In this document: piece after piece, positions 11,327 through 23,218 of the stretch
Numbering within the stretch: the stretch's first letter is position 1
Layout: each line of letters opens with the position of its first letter
Source: Amoebophrya sp. A120
Taxonomy: Eukaryota; Sar; Dinophyceae; Syndiniales; Amoebophryaceae
Assembly (NCBI GenBank): GCA_905178155.1
Contig: CAJINV010000017.1
Span: forward strand, 922,722 to 986,721
Direction of reading: 5' to 3'
DNA length: 64,000 bases
Notes under the pieces: model-generated
Databases searched by the model: none
Seen by the model: only the letters and a program-made list of their open reading frames with translations
What the model was told of the DNA's origin: nothing
Program-made: the position numbers and the translations under genes

Positions 11327-13116
11327 GCATGGCTACTTACAGTGCTGTCGAAGCGAAGATGCCACAGCAGCGATTGCGGACCACTACGACACGACCCCGC
11401 CATTGAAAATGTTTAATGTGAGTACTTCTACACAGAAAAAAAAATCGTTCAGATTCCCTTCATCATATAATTTTCCGCTCGTGTAAACAAAGCTTTTCGA
11501 CAAAAATGAAGAGGAAATCATACGACAAGCGCAAGTGAAATTATAATCTATGACAGACTTCAAGTTTTTCAACCTATACCAATACCTACCGTCAAGTTAA
11601 TTACCTAGACCTACCACGGGAAGTATGTAAGTACCTATTCGAGATCCAGGTCATATTAAAGTTCGATTGCGATTTTAAGGGAGGACTCGAAATGTTACGG
11701 ATAAAAGCACAGCATAGACAAGGTCCAAAGAACTCACCTTGTTCGGCTGTGGTCTTTGCTATATTCGGCGCGATTATTTTTTGACGCACATGAAGTGATG
11801 TCAGTCCGCTTATTTACTTAACATTCTAGCTGTAAGGGACGAAAGAATAAAGAGAAAGTTCTAATTCAAGCACTGCCACTTTTGCGACGGTGCTTCTCTT
11901 CAGCACGACCGCGGCATGTAAGGGACCGCTGGTCGTTATCTTCGTTTGATATCCGCAGCCGGACGGAAAAAGAGATGAACGCCGCCTCTTTATATACATA
12001 GGTGTCACTCCACATGAATCAGCATGAAGATGATCATGGCCAGACCGACTTGCCTATAGAAGCATAATGATGAAGTGTGGTCGCAGACAAGCGTAAGGGC
12101 AATGGAAGAAGATAGCATAGCACTACGGGAATGAAAGTGAAAGCAAGGCTGTACAACATGACGAAAGTTGTCACTTACCTGCCGCCTGGAAAAACAAAAT
12201 GAAGCCGCGTGAGCTTTTGCGGTACTGTTCTTCTTGGGAGTGACACGTTCGCGAAGAACTACGAAAACAACAGGCCACGACCCTCGAACTTGTTCGTCTT
12301 TCTCTTCGTCTATACGCTAAATGAGTGCAGCCACTTTTACTACATCCATGCAATTCCATGTCGTGCTTTCTCGTAGGAGCAAATTGAAACAAATCTTCCC
12401 AGATGAAATCGTAGTACACGTGGTGGACTAAAGAACCAGTTTTGTCGTCTTCCTTCGTACACCGCTGCATAGTGCTGATTTCTGTGGTTCTTGAATAAAT
12501 CGCATTGCAGTTGGAATCCTTTTCCTATCGGTCCTCGTCGTTGTCGTTGTTGGATACTAGTAAACGTCGTCCTCCCTGCGTCCAGACCGTCCTCCCTGCA
12601 AGATCGTTCGGTTCGTCGCCGTCCAGGATTTTACGAGCTTTGGATTTGGAAATAAAAATTAAGATACCGTAGGGTAAAAGGTACTACACAAGTAGATGAA
12701 GATTGTATACGTAAAAGACGTACGTGTACGACCTCCATCAGTCAGCTTCATCATTCAACAGCATCACATCAGCCTCGAAGAATGCGACACCAACACGACC
12801 ACGCCGGGAAAGAACGTCTTCGACCTTTCGCAAGTAGGAGAAATTTCTCAAAGTAGTTTGGTACAACTTCTTCACCGAAAAGAGTAGCTTTCTTCTAGTA
12901 CTTCATCTTTCCCCGCATTATTTTTTGAGGTAGTCTTTCTGCTGCGCTCTTCACTGACGAGCTTGCTAGAAAGTCAGACATCATCTACTCCGAACTTTTT
13001 ATCCCGAAGAAAAGCTCCAAAAAGTAGCTTGGTTGTTCCCGCCCAATACTAATTGTATGCGCAAGTATTAGTACTATTGGTACTAGAGTTAGTGAAGGCT
13101 CGACGAACGCAGCCAC
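11327..13116. other. No gene recognised
   Basis: Holds the malate dehydrogenase 3' flank and otherwise only short frames without motifs, the longest being a 63-residue frame at 12696-12887. I see no splice-linked coding structure. Confidence 0.5.
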
Positions 13117-13941
13117 ATGTCGTTGCGCACACCAGTCTACCACGGCTCCGTTCCGTCGATGGACGAGGAGCTCAGTGGTAGTCGCCGGTACGGGCGATCC
13201 AGGAAGACCGCGGGCGGTGGGACCGCGAAAAACCGCACAGCGACCAGCGCACTGCGGCGAGCAACTAGCAGAGCCACCACGTCGATTGCCATTTTTTACT
13301 GCGCCATGAACCAAAACTTGCAGTGTGCTGTTTCCGGCGTTTCGATCGGAAGTGCAGGAAGTCGTCCAGCCGCGTCATCTAGTACTATTCCCTCGGTGAG
13401 TGCTACCATTAAGAAGGCTCCTGCTCGTGGTACCACGGTGGAGCCAATTTCCACTGATTCGTTTTTAGAAAACAAAAAGAAGAAAAGCAAGCATGGTACT
13501 AACGAACAAGGCAGAGAGGGCATCAAGCTGAACGGCAGGAAGACTGCCACTGAGACGACTAGAGCGAAAGCGACCACTGCAGACGCTGGTGCTGGCTTGC
13601 AGTGTTGCGCAGCAAATGAGGCAGTTGATGTCGCGGACCCGAATCCCGCCCCCTCTACGGACGATGGAAAAGATGATCCAGCTCTTTGCGTGGCCCACGA
13701 GCGGTGCATCGCCCATTTTGCAAGCAGAGTCCAGGAGGTCGGGCTGAAAGCGTTTGGCAAAGACAAATGCTGCCCCTCAGTGTATAAAAATAAAAATAAA
13801 TGCAAAATCTCCATTATTTTTGCACTGTATGTTCGTCATCTGTACCTTTTTTATTTTTTTCACTCCCTCTTGATAATGATGTGCACCACTGATTTGTTCG
13901 CCAGTTTTCAGGTTTCACTTTCATTTCGATTTCTATCTTAG
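13117..13941 (+). CDS. Doubtful hypothetical protein, low complexity
   Basis: Open frame of 274 codons starting at an ATG, rich in Ser, Thr, Ala, Lys and Arg. No domain is recognised. A lysine-rich stretch (ENKKKKSKHG) lies near residue 114, and a Cys/His-containing stretch (ALCVAHERCIAHF) near residue 190. After about 13780 the composition turns AT-rich (YKNKNKCK and then hydrophobic residues), which suggests that a real coding part, if there is one, ends at an intron there. No downstream exon could be joined. The ORF may be chance or the first exon of an unresolved gene. Confidence 0.35.
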   Translation: MSLRTPVYHGSVPSMDEELSGSRRYGRSRKTAGGGTAKNRTATSALRRATSRATTSIAIFYCAMNQNLQCAVSGVSIGSAGSRPAASSSTIPSVSATIKKAPARGTTVEPISTDSFLENKKKKSKHGTNEQGREGIKLNGRKTATETTRAKATTADAGAGLQCCAANEAVDVADPNPAPSTDDGKDDPALCVAHERCIAHFASRVQEVGLKAFGKDKCCPSVYKNKNKCKISIIFALYVRHLYLFYFFHSLLIMMCTTDLFASFQVSLSFRFLS

Positions 13942-14872
13942 GCACAGGAGCCATCCATTGCAACAAAGAGCAGCTGTATTCTGTCAACGCGCGACTTTAC
14001 TTACTTACTTATTATCTGAGGGGGTAATGCAAATACTTCGATGTGGTCGCGACGAATAGTTCTTGATCTTGTTCAGGGCTGAGATGAACTTAGCATTAGC
14101 ATGCTCTGAAAAGTTTGTCGTGGGGATTATCTTCCGTTTTTTATTTTTGAGTTTAGTCGACTTCCTTCCAAACAAGTATTAGAGGTTTGCTTTTGGCAAA
14201 AAGAAGCAATTGATGGCTCTTGATGAGTTGTAGGATGGAAGATGCAGAATAATAGCAAACTAAGTTTTGCCTTGACTGTCGCAGTCTCTGTGTGTCCTGT
14301 GCTTCATGTGATCGATCGGTAGAAATTCGTGCTTCGTGCGCGTCAAGCATTATTGAATTAATTATATGAGCGTTGTAAGTTCTACTACTTGTTAATAAAT
14401 AAAAGTGCACCGATGCACTTCGTTCTGTTTTTCGTCTTCTCGTGCAATTTTCTGGCTTCAATCATCGTCCGCTTTTACTATAAGTATAACGTCGTTTTCG
14501 TCTATCTGTCGTCTCTCAAATTCGTATTCTCGTCGTCTATCGTCTGTGTTTCAATTTCTTTTTGATCTGGTTTATTTCAATACCATTTGCTTCTCCAGGG
14601 TGCTACTAGAAAAAATCCATTCCAGAAGCAAACTGATTTATTTCGTCCAATCAACATACTGCTTGTGTTTTCTCCTGTCACCCACAGGGGCCGTAACGAA
14701 GGCTACTAAAGAGTTTTCAATTTTCCCAGTAGATAGTTCTTCCACCAGCAGCGGTCGCCACATTGAGTTGCGCTCCGTTGCAGTGTTAGAAGCGTCCTCC
14801 TCTTCCCCAGCCTCGTTGTATCAAATTCAGAAAACCGCAGCACATCTGTAAGCAAATAAAAAATATCAGTCG
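13942..14872. other. No gene recognised
   Basis: AT-rich spacer with a short TTAC tandem run near 13998. A 148-codon frame (14405-14851) lacks motifs. The stretch probably includes the 5' leader of the next gene. Confidence 0.45.
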
Positions 14873-17550
14873 ATGGTGAAGCCGGTCGACTACCGTCCGG
14901 GGTCGCTCCCCGACTCGCGCGCGGTGGAGGACTTCCAGAACCAGGAGATCGGTAGCTCCCACCGCGGCTCGATTCAGTACAACCGGGACATCTTCGCGAA
15001 GCAATGGCCCAGGACCACGGGGAAGTCGCAGCGGCCGTCCGAGGGGAAATTCCACTCGCAGATGGGCAAGAAAAATGCAGACGGCGTGAGCGGCTTGTCT
15101 GCTTTCGAGCTGGAAAAGCACCTGTTCAAAGAGAAAATGCGGCGGCTATCAAGATAAAAAGTGCCCCACCACCGACAGAATTGCAACTTTGTTTTGCAAC
15201 TTTGTTTTGTTCCACACGAATGGAACTTCTTCTTGTATTACAACAACAAACATGAAGAAATAGATATTGCGATTCATTTTGGACCTATGCCAGTGATGCA
15301 ACTTCAACATGACAGACATCGCTTACTACACTTTCCCCCTGTGGTGCATGAACACAAACCTTCGCTCCTCTGGCTTGAGAATTTCTCAAGCTGATAAGTA
15401 CATGCAAGGTGAAGAGAAGGTGGCAAGAGTTTCCATCGAGAGCGTTTAAGTACTTATTGCAATGCAAACGCTTGCACACAATTCGGGGGTGGTCGTGGCA
15501 CTTTTCGCTAGGATACCGGGGCATCATCTCCGAGCAGGACCCCTCCGTCTGCACCGTGAAGCCGGACCTGATCCTGCCCTCCGAGAAGCAGCGGCGCGCG
15601 CTGACCGCAGCGAAGTGGCGCAAATCCACGCAGAAGGTCACGCGGGCGGCCCGCATGCTGGGCGGGTGGGCGGAGTTCGCCGGCGTAGACAACATCGAGG
15701 AAGTCAACGACGAGCAGAAGCCGGAGAAGTCCGCGTTTCTCCGTACGGGAGACGTATTCCCGGAAGAACAGATCGTGGAACCGCTGTTCCTATCAACTGC
15801 AATAATTTTGTCTGGGACTGGGTCGTCATCTGGAAAAAGCTAGAAGTAGTTTCTCATGCACGTTTTGTCGATGTTGAACAAGAAGTGACGAGCCTCACAT
15901 GATGCAGCCGGGCGTAGCTGCATCTGCATGTTGATCACAGGTCCTGCGAGAGCTCGAGCTGTGCGATGCGTACTCGCTGTGGTCCAGAGATCCTCACTAG
16001 CAAAAAGTAAAAAGTACAGCTCTAGCGACTGATGCATGACTTTGCGTGACTGGCTCTGGCACCAGAAAGCATCACAAGTTTGCCTTTGCACCTGTCCGGG
16101 CCCACCAGCAGGCAACATCTTTGCATTTGATAGCTCCCTGGGAAAAACGAAAAGCCACGGGTGATGGATATTACGTTCACGAAGACGGGGAAACTGCAGA
16201 AGGAAGCGGTGGCCAACATCCCAAATTTGATGGCGGGGTTCGACAAAACCTTCCACGGGCCCATGGTGAAGAACAAGGCGGGGCACAAGTTCCTCCAAAG
16301 GTACAAGGTAAAGAAGCCCGAGCCTGCGCGGGCCCAGTCCGCTTCGGGGTACGACGACGAGGGCCCGGCCATGCGGTTGCCCTGCAAGTTCGAAGACCCC
16401 TCGATTCAGGATGTGGTGGCGGCGCTGGAAGACATGCATTACGATCAGAGGTAGGAAGTTGATGATTTCAGTGTTTTTACGATCGCCGAAGACTAAATAA
16501 CCGACTATAGACTTAAGTAGTACAATTAAGTATGTTTAGTGCTGCCGCTGGAGCTGTTATGGGCTTCTAGAGGTATTGACACTGTACCTAACACCTTGCG
16601 TGTTAATAAGTATAATAAGAAATAAATGTTCAAGTAGTATCCAAACGAAACCTCCCAGGACCCGCGGGCAGCCGGGTGAGGACTTGGAGAAGTTGATGAA
16701 GGCGGTGTTTGCGGACCGACCGGAGTGGCGGCAGCGCATGGCGGTGCTGACCAAGTCGCAGGTGCTGCGGCGGAAAATACTGGACACCCTGCCGCCGGGC
16801 GGCCGCCAGGTCGGGTCCGCCGTGCTGGGCGCCACCCACCCGTGGCGGTCCGCCGTGAAAACGGTGGAGGGGCGGGTCTACAAGTTTGAGGAGCAGAACA
16901 TCTGGCCGAGGTACGCCACGGACGCGGGGCGGTACAGCAGCGATCACAACTGGCCGAAGGCCGATCCGGTCACGGGGAAGCTCGCCCGGGACGTGCTCCC
17001 GTCGCCGTCGGAAACCATGCCGCAGCACCCGAAACTGACCAACTGCCCCTCCTACTCCTTCGGGAAGGGGCTGCGCCGCGTCGTCGCCGACCCCATCCAC
17101 GACATCTGGACCGAGGTCTGGAAGCCGCAGGACAAAAACTCCACGCCCGGCCCGGGGGACTACACCGAGGCGCTGGGCACGACGAAAACCCCGTTTACGT
17201 TGCAGCACAACCAGGAAATCGTGGTGCTCGGAGCGAACGACAAGTACGCCTGCAAGGGGATGCTGTCCCCGGAGATCACGCGGCTCGCGCAACACACGTG
17301 CAAGCCGGTCTACTCCTTCCCGTTGCAGCGGCTGCCGGACGTGGCGCAGGGGAATCTGGCGCAGGCCACCGCGGTCAAATCGGACCTGGGAAACCTGTCA
17401 CCGGGGCAGATTTACACGCAATACGGGGGTTTCCGGGTCAAGGACAAGAACTACGGCAACCGCCCGGCACGCACGGTTTCGCTAAAAACCATCGACAAAG
17501 CGTTGTCGGCGGGCCGGAAGTACGAGGTCGGCGGGAAACCGTATCGGTGA
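14873..17550 (+). CDS. PG-rich-repeat (SHIPPO/ODF3-like) flagellar protein
   Basis: About 590 residues in four exons: 14873-15146, 15521-15790, 16138-16450, 16639-17550. The first two introns are introners and the third is GT-AG (AG/T making the Ser of DQS-IQTK). The C-terminal exon holds NSTPGPGDYTEA, the signature of sperm-tail PG-rich repeats, with related segments CPSYSFGKGLRR and KPVYSFPLQR. By family knowledge such proteins bind microtubules of flagellar axonemes or the cortex. The rest is basic and Pro/Gly-rich, with no enzyme motif and no membrane span. The start is the first ATG of an open frame at 14873; a further upstream exon cannot be excluded. The ODA1-like gene 6 kb downstream is also axonemal, but co-regulation is not shown. 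Confidence 0.72.
15147..15515. mobile_element. Decayed introner (flagellar gene, intron 1)
   Basis: Left end TATCAAGATAAAAAGTGCC, right end GGCACTTTTCGCTAGGATA. The inverted arms continue as CCACCACC / GGGTGGTCGTGG and GAATTG / CAATTC-like. Flanks GCGGC and CCGGG agree at three of five positions. Removal joins KMRR to GIISEQD in frame. Confidence 0.72.
15791..16132. mobile_element. Decayed introner, probably family A
   Basis: Left end TATCAACTGCAATAATTTTG then TCTGGGACTGGG, a degraded version of the family-A arm. Right end TTTGCATTTGATA. Duplications GTTCC and GCTCC differ at one base. Removal joins EPLF to PGKNEKPRV. Confidence 0.72.
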
Positions 17551-18755
17551 GACAGTCTGCGGCGGAGTTGAAGACGCACAGAGGGATAAAAAAAGCCGTT
17601 GTCATTTTGTTTAATATTAATCTGTTATTTCACATCCATGTAGTATTCTAAGAAAACCATAAACCATTATTTTGAACATCAACAACGCTCATACATCAAG
17701 TACTCATCATTTTTACAGTACATACTAACTTTTCTTTTGAATGCAACAACTCAAATTTCCATTTTATACGCATAACATATCATAGGCACATGCTGCTTCA
17801 GCTTTGTTGTCCTCGTTTCAGTAGGGCCGCACCCCGGCCAGAACTTCCTCTTAGTGTTTCTTGTCGATAGCAAACACTTTTTCGTCTACCCTTTTTTGAT
17901 CCAATCGACAGATCCAAAGAAAATGACAAATCGGGTGTACCCCCTCCGATGATGAATTTGATTCTTACATTTAGTAAAGCACTGGTTTGATCATGGAAGA
18001 CCCTGCACACGAAACATTCATCCCGGACGAGAAATGTTTCAATCGAATCGCCGAGCTTGTTCTACGGAATATTTCTAAGTGAGCTGAACATCCACCACGA
18101 CAGTTTTGGTTCAAAAGAGGATCTTCTGCCTGGGATCATGCCTTTTGCTTTTCAGTAGAAGTGCGGCCACGATCATCGCCGGTCGTCTAACATCAAGGTG
18201 ATCTTCATGATGAGACCCGTTTAGATCAAAGTAGAAACAGATCTTCCACCCGTCCGTGAAAACGAAATCAAAATTGCTTGTACGTCGTAGTAGCTTCTCC
18301 GAAGCAAGTTGATCGCTGAACTGGAAGTGGTTTTTTGGTATTTGTGCTGATGCTCGTGAAAACGAGCAGGAGGGTCCACGTGCAGTGCAAGAAAGAGATC
18401 TGCTTCGATCCTTTGCTTGTAGATGTAGATCTCCATTTTTTTTGCTGGTCTGTGTTGAAATAAAACCACGACGCTTCAGTAGCCTGGCAATCTCTTTTTA
18501 TCTGTCGACTCAGCGACCATACAACTACGACCGACGAAATATTTCGAAGAAGTATACAGCGACATGATCTAATATTAGGCTCGTAGGACAACAACAGATC
18601 CAGGAGATCCACTTTGTGCTTTACTTGCTGGTTTTATTTGAGATGGATTTTTTTCTTTTTCTTCTTTCTGAAAGAGGATCGGTTTCACCTTCGACTTATT
18701 AAGGTGTCAACATCGCAAGAATTCGATTTATTATATTCCCGCGACAACTTCCACA
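17551..18755. other. No gene recognised
   Basis: 3' flank of the PG-repeat gene and 5' flank of the methyltransferase gene. It is AT-rich, and the short frames carry no motif. Confidence 0.5.
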
Positions 18756-20393
18756 ATGGCACGTCGCGAGGCTTTTGCGGAAATGCGTCGGCGACTCGAC
18801 GAGCACGGGCTGGTTCGCCGAGTTTGTGATGCAGAAACCGGAACCGAGCGACTCGAGGTCGATTTTAGAATTGATCCAAGAAGAGGTGGAACAATGAGTG
18901 GGGGCGAAGCTGCATTGGAGGAACACCAAAGTTGCAGTGGTACTAGCAGAGCGGGACAAGAACGACAAATTCATGCTGCGACCAACAGCACAACACGAAG
19001 CCAGCCACCTGCTGATGTCGTGCGACACCAGCTCACGATTCCACTTACGCAGCACCTTTTACCAGGAGCGGGGGAGAACAGAAATAATACCAAGCGCCCC
19101 AGTTCTTCTACCGAGCATGATGTTGAGCAACACGTTTATGAGCACGACGGAACCGGTGTGGTGTTGTGGCCTGCCGCAGTGCTGCTGTCCGAATATTTGG
19201 TGAAGCAGGTGAGAAACGAATACGGAGCACTAGTACCTGTCGTCGGCGCCGCAACGTCACCAGGTCATCCGACGAGAGCGACGACTTCTACTAACACGAC
19301 TTCTGGCCCTTGCTCGAAGAAAATGAAAATCCTCGAGCTGGGTTGCGGCATCGGGCTTCCGGGAATCACCGCGGCGTATCTGAATCCGAGCGCCGAAGTT
19401 ACCCTGACCGACCAGTGCGTCCGAGCGGCGCAGGCGAATATTGCAATGCAAGAACATCAACGTGTAGAAGTACTTATGAACTGCAAAAGTGTCGTACTCG
19501 TGTAAATGCATTACAAATTTCCTCAGCGTGAGAAATGAAATTTGTAATGCGGATTTACCTTAGCAAAAGGATTTGCAATGCACGATTGCAATACGAGTGC
19601 GATAGTACTTTTGCACAGGATAGTACCAGTACCGAGGACATCTTCACGATCGGAGGTCCTCGAGGAGGCGACAAGAACTCCTCCTCCCCAGAGCTCTACC
19701 TTTTATCCTTCCGTGTCAAGCCGTCTCCATGCCGAGACGTTGTCGTGGGGAAGACAGGAGCTGGAGGAGAAACAAAGACAACTGAGCAGTAAATCATCTT
19801 GTGGTCATCTCCCGACATCATTTTCGACTTTGCAGTCGCATTCCTTCGACCTGATTCTCGGCGCAGACCTGCTCTACAACCAGGAGACGCCGGTTATCAG
19901 GAAACTGGTGGAATCGATCGATCAATTGTTGAAGCTTGAAGGAGGTGTTGACCTCCAAGGGAGTAGCGACAATGCAGCTTCCACTGGCTCGACGTCGCCG
20001 TCGGCAAGTTGGGGTGACCGCGACTGCAATGCTGCTGCTGACAAAGACGAAGGGTTGAAAGGTGCGATAGGACAACCGAGAGCCCTGATCGCCTTTGAGA
20101 TCCGTGGGACGTGGTTCACGCAAGCCGACTTTTTGGAGATTTGCACCGAGGAATTCGCGTTCGATGTGGAGACCGTGGATCTGACGAGTAGGATAGGAGT
20201 ACACGCCGTTGAAGATGCAGGGATGGATAAGGAGGAAACGAAAACAAGAAGAGCCGACGTGCAAGAGAGAACTGAGGGAGTAGAGCAAGCAGAAGTGGAA
20301 ATAAAAGACGAGCATTACGATGATCCATCGCGAAACGACATTTTTCTGTTCATTATCAAAAGAAGGACGAGGACCATACGACCAGGCAAATAA
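18756..20393 (+). CDS. METTL21-type protein methyltransferase (Methyltransf_16 family)
   Basis: Two coding exons, 18756-19474 and 19628-20393, separated by a family-B introner. About 490 residues. The N-terminal 125 residues are variable. Then comes the family signature: GVVLWPAAVLLSEYL (residues 134-148), motif I ILELGCGIGLPG (192-203) for S-adenosylmethionine, and VTLTDQCVRAAQANI. After a long low-complexity insert, which contains the introner site, follow FDLILGADLLYN and RALIAFEIRG. The family methylates lysines (some members other residues) on cytosolic proteins such as chaperones and elongation factors; this one's target cannot be read from sequence. The final approximately 60 residues are charged and end IFLFIIKRRTR. 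The insert makes it longer than the usual 220-300 residues. Start chosen at the ATG after the AT-rich leader. Confidence 0.8.
19475..19622. mobile_element. Introner, family B
   Basis: Left end TATGAACTGCAAAAGTGTCG, right end GATAGTACTTTTGCACAGGATA-like. Duplications GTACT (19470) and GTACC (19623), one mismatch. It interrupts the methyltransferase frame after QRVEV. Confidence 0.9.
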
Positions 20394-21019
20394 TCTGCAA
20401 GCACTTAACGTTAACCATAAGGGCGACAAATTGAACGACCGCAAACAGAATCAGAGATGAACCACACGACACCGTCGCGATCTGTACCTTGTTGTGTGTA
20501 GTTCTAGCAGGACGTCAAGTCCTTGTTAATGTCTGCGACTGTTCGTGGTCCGCGTGTTCGACATTTTGGCAGGGGCGTAGTCCTTCGGTCGGACTCTACT
20601 TTCAGAGCCGCGAACGATATTATGACTCCAGAAGATGAAGATCCCAAAAGATCAAGATGATGGATGTTGATGTTATCGCATGCACTTCTGCAGCAAGCAC
20701 CGATGTTAGAAGCCTGTAGCTGAAGTTGACTGACAATCAAGATAGAAAACTCGGCGACTTTGATTTGACAAGCTCACAGGCACTATGCATTGCGATCGAT
20801 TTGTTCGATGATCCAACATCATCAGCGAAAAAAACGTATAAATCATATACGTGCAACATCAAAAAGTTAAATCAAGACTCAGAACGGCGACACTGACATA
20901 TTTTTCGAAATGAGCAAGCCGCGCAAACATGATCAGATCGCTGAATGTAGTGACAAGGACAAAAACCGCTCCCCTGGCGCATTGAACAATCGTAAGCAGC
21001 AGAAGTGAATAAGCCAACT
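20394..21019. other. No gene recognised
   Basis: Spacer between the methyltransferase gene and the small membrane-protein gene. Short frames only. Confidence 0.5.
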
Positions 21020-21454
21020 ATGGAAGCGACCACGTGGGTTTCTGATACGGACACTTCTGTCCTGGAAGACGTCGATGATGTGGGTTACTTCCACGAAGAA
21101 ATGGCCACCTGGCTCATCATATGCATTGCAAAAGTATCGCACTAGTATAAATCGCATGACAAATTTCCTCAGAATGTAAAATGGAATTTGTCATGCTGAT
21201 TTACCTTTGGAATCAGATTTGTCATGCATGTCTGCGATTACTTAGTACGATGCTTTTGCATTTGATACACCAACGGCTCCTACTACACCATGCTGGTTTT
21301 GCTGTTTCTCATCGCGCTCGCCTGGCTGAAATACCGGGGAGACATTCTTCGTTTTGCCCAGAGCCAGCGACCCCATGTCGGTGCTGCTGCGGTTAGCAGT
21401 GGCACGGCCGGGGTTGTGGTTCAGCAGCAACAGCAGGTTGCTAGTACTAGTTAG
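21020..21454 (+). CDS. Small single-span membrane protein, function unknown
   Basis: Two exons (21020-21119 and 21273-21454) split by a family-B introner. About 93 residues. The N-terminus is acidic (TDTSVLEDVDDVGYFHEE), followed by ATWL(I/T)NGSYY and a hydrophobic span MLVLLFLIALAWLKY. The tail is polar with a glutamine run (VVQQQQQVASTS). The two halves join in frame only after the introner is removed, which supports a real gene. The same frame stays open beyond the TAG stop to 21703 with a Gly/Ser/Ala-rich sequence, so a longer product through splicing or readthrough is possible. No family is recognised. Upstream exons are not excluded. Confidence 0.5.
21120..21267. mobile_element. Introner, family B
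   Basis: Left end TATGCATTGCAAAAGTATCG, right end CGATGCTTTTGCATTTGATA. Duplications CATCA and CACCA, one mismatch. Interrupts MATWL-(I/T)NGSYY. Confidence 0.9.
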
Positions 21455-21703
21455 GGGGCCGGAGCAGGAGTGTCGAGTGGGAGCGGTGGTGCTGGTGCAG
21501 CATCAACAACATTGAGCGCTTCGGGGAACGCAACGCCAACGCCCACGCACATATCCGCGAGCTTCAGCGGTGTAGCGGGGGCCAGTAGCACCGGCTCTTC
21601 GTCTTTTTTCGGACACATTAGCGGGGGAGTCGTGCCAACTGGTGGTGGAACTGCCGGAATCAGTGCAGCCAATGACGGGAACATCAAAACGAGTAAGGGA
21701 TGA

Positions 21704-23218
21704 TGAAGATAACGAGGCCACCCGGCGCAACGGCAGGAGCGCCGCCGGTTGCAGGTGCAGCGGGTCAGCGTTATGTCCTCGGTGCAGCGGGTCAGCGGGT
21801 CACCGACGAGATGAAGAGACGAACATCTTCGAAATCGACGTCACTGCAATTTGGCGTGGCGTGGACCGATGAATGGCATCGCGTTGTTGAATGCCGTCGG
21901 TGCTGCTCCTGCGAAAGCTACTTTGTGTGGAAGTGGAATTTGGCACGAGTACAACAAGGAACAAAAACAAGGTAGTAAGTTCGGCTGTTGACCATTGATT
22001 GCACACAACAACGTTGAAGAAGGAGGGCGGACGACACTGAAGGCAGAATGGACGAACGGCAGCGAAGCGTGTTGGTGGGCGAGACCCGCTGGGGCTTTGA
22101 TGTCCTCCACGCCAATTACGTATCACGATGCGAGTTGAAGGAGCATACCCCTTCTACAAAACTGCAACATGCAACAAGAGCCAGGGCCACGCAGCGCGCC
22201 TTTCCAAGCAGAACCTCTTTTTCGACGCGCGCGTTGCGACGGAGAAAAGGTTGCTAAACTGCACTCTGAAACTACGAAGACGATCACGATGCCAGCGACC
22301 AGCATTACGTAGCAACACTTCTGCAACTAGTGAGTCGTTGCTATCCGATTTTCACATCCTCCTCCAGAGACGAGCTTCTTGTACGAGATCATCGCGAACA
22401 TGCAATCACGAAGATGAAATTGAAAAACAAATACAAAAAATAGACGGGAGTCCGAATTTTTCTAATTGGATAATATTCTCGCGATGAAGCTCAAGCTGCG
22501 CCTCCAGCTGCGTCGGCTGAGTGAATTTGCATAAGTCGAGTCGATGTCGATAACTGGTAATAAATCTTCAAAATTGAGTAGACCCAATCCTAGCACAGCT
22601 GGTCTCATGATGTTGTGCGTTGTTCAGTTTTGCTGTTCAAATAGGTTTACGTATGAAATGTATGTGTATGGTGCACATCCTGATCCTTCTCGTTCACGTT
22701 TATGTTGAATTTGTCCATGGATGATGAGCCGAATCTTCGTATGAGTGTGAGCGATTCTTTGTTGTATCCCCACTTCGTGTGAGAAAGTGTGCCGTGGTGT
22801 AACTTTACCGAGCTGTACGTAGGGTCGTATTTGTTCTTGTGTTTTACCTTCTGTTACCCGTGACTGGTGTCATGCTCCTACCTTTCCGTGAGGTGAGTGA
22901 TGTGAATCGTAAACGACGTCGTGGTAAAAAATGTGTCTTAGAACAACTACACTTCTGCCTCTATTTGCTTCTACTTGTTCGTAAAACCGTGAACGTGTAC
23001 GTGAGAGAAGACTTGTGATCCGGTGGTCGTAGTCGTAGTTCGAATTTTACGAGCTCACAAAATTTTTTACCCAATTTGAATTTCCAATAAATCTCCAGGT
23101 ACTTCTTTTTTTTTCGGGGGGAAAAAGGGAAGTACATTCTAGCTCTAGTAGTAGCTTGTGTTCACGCACTGATGCTGAATGTAGTACTCTGTTGAACTGA
23201 AGCGAACAACCTGTAAAA
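21704..23218. other. No gene recognised
   Basis: Around 21740-21800 GCAGCGGGTCAGCG recurs in a short tandem pattern. Overlapping frames between 21642 and 22490 lack motifs and could not be joined. From 22550 to 23218 only spacer is seen. Confidence 0.4.
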
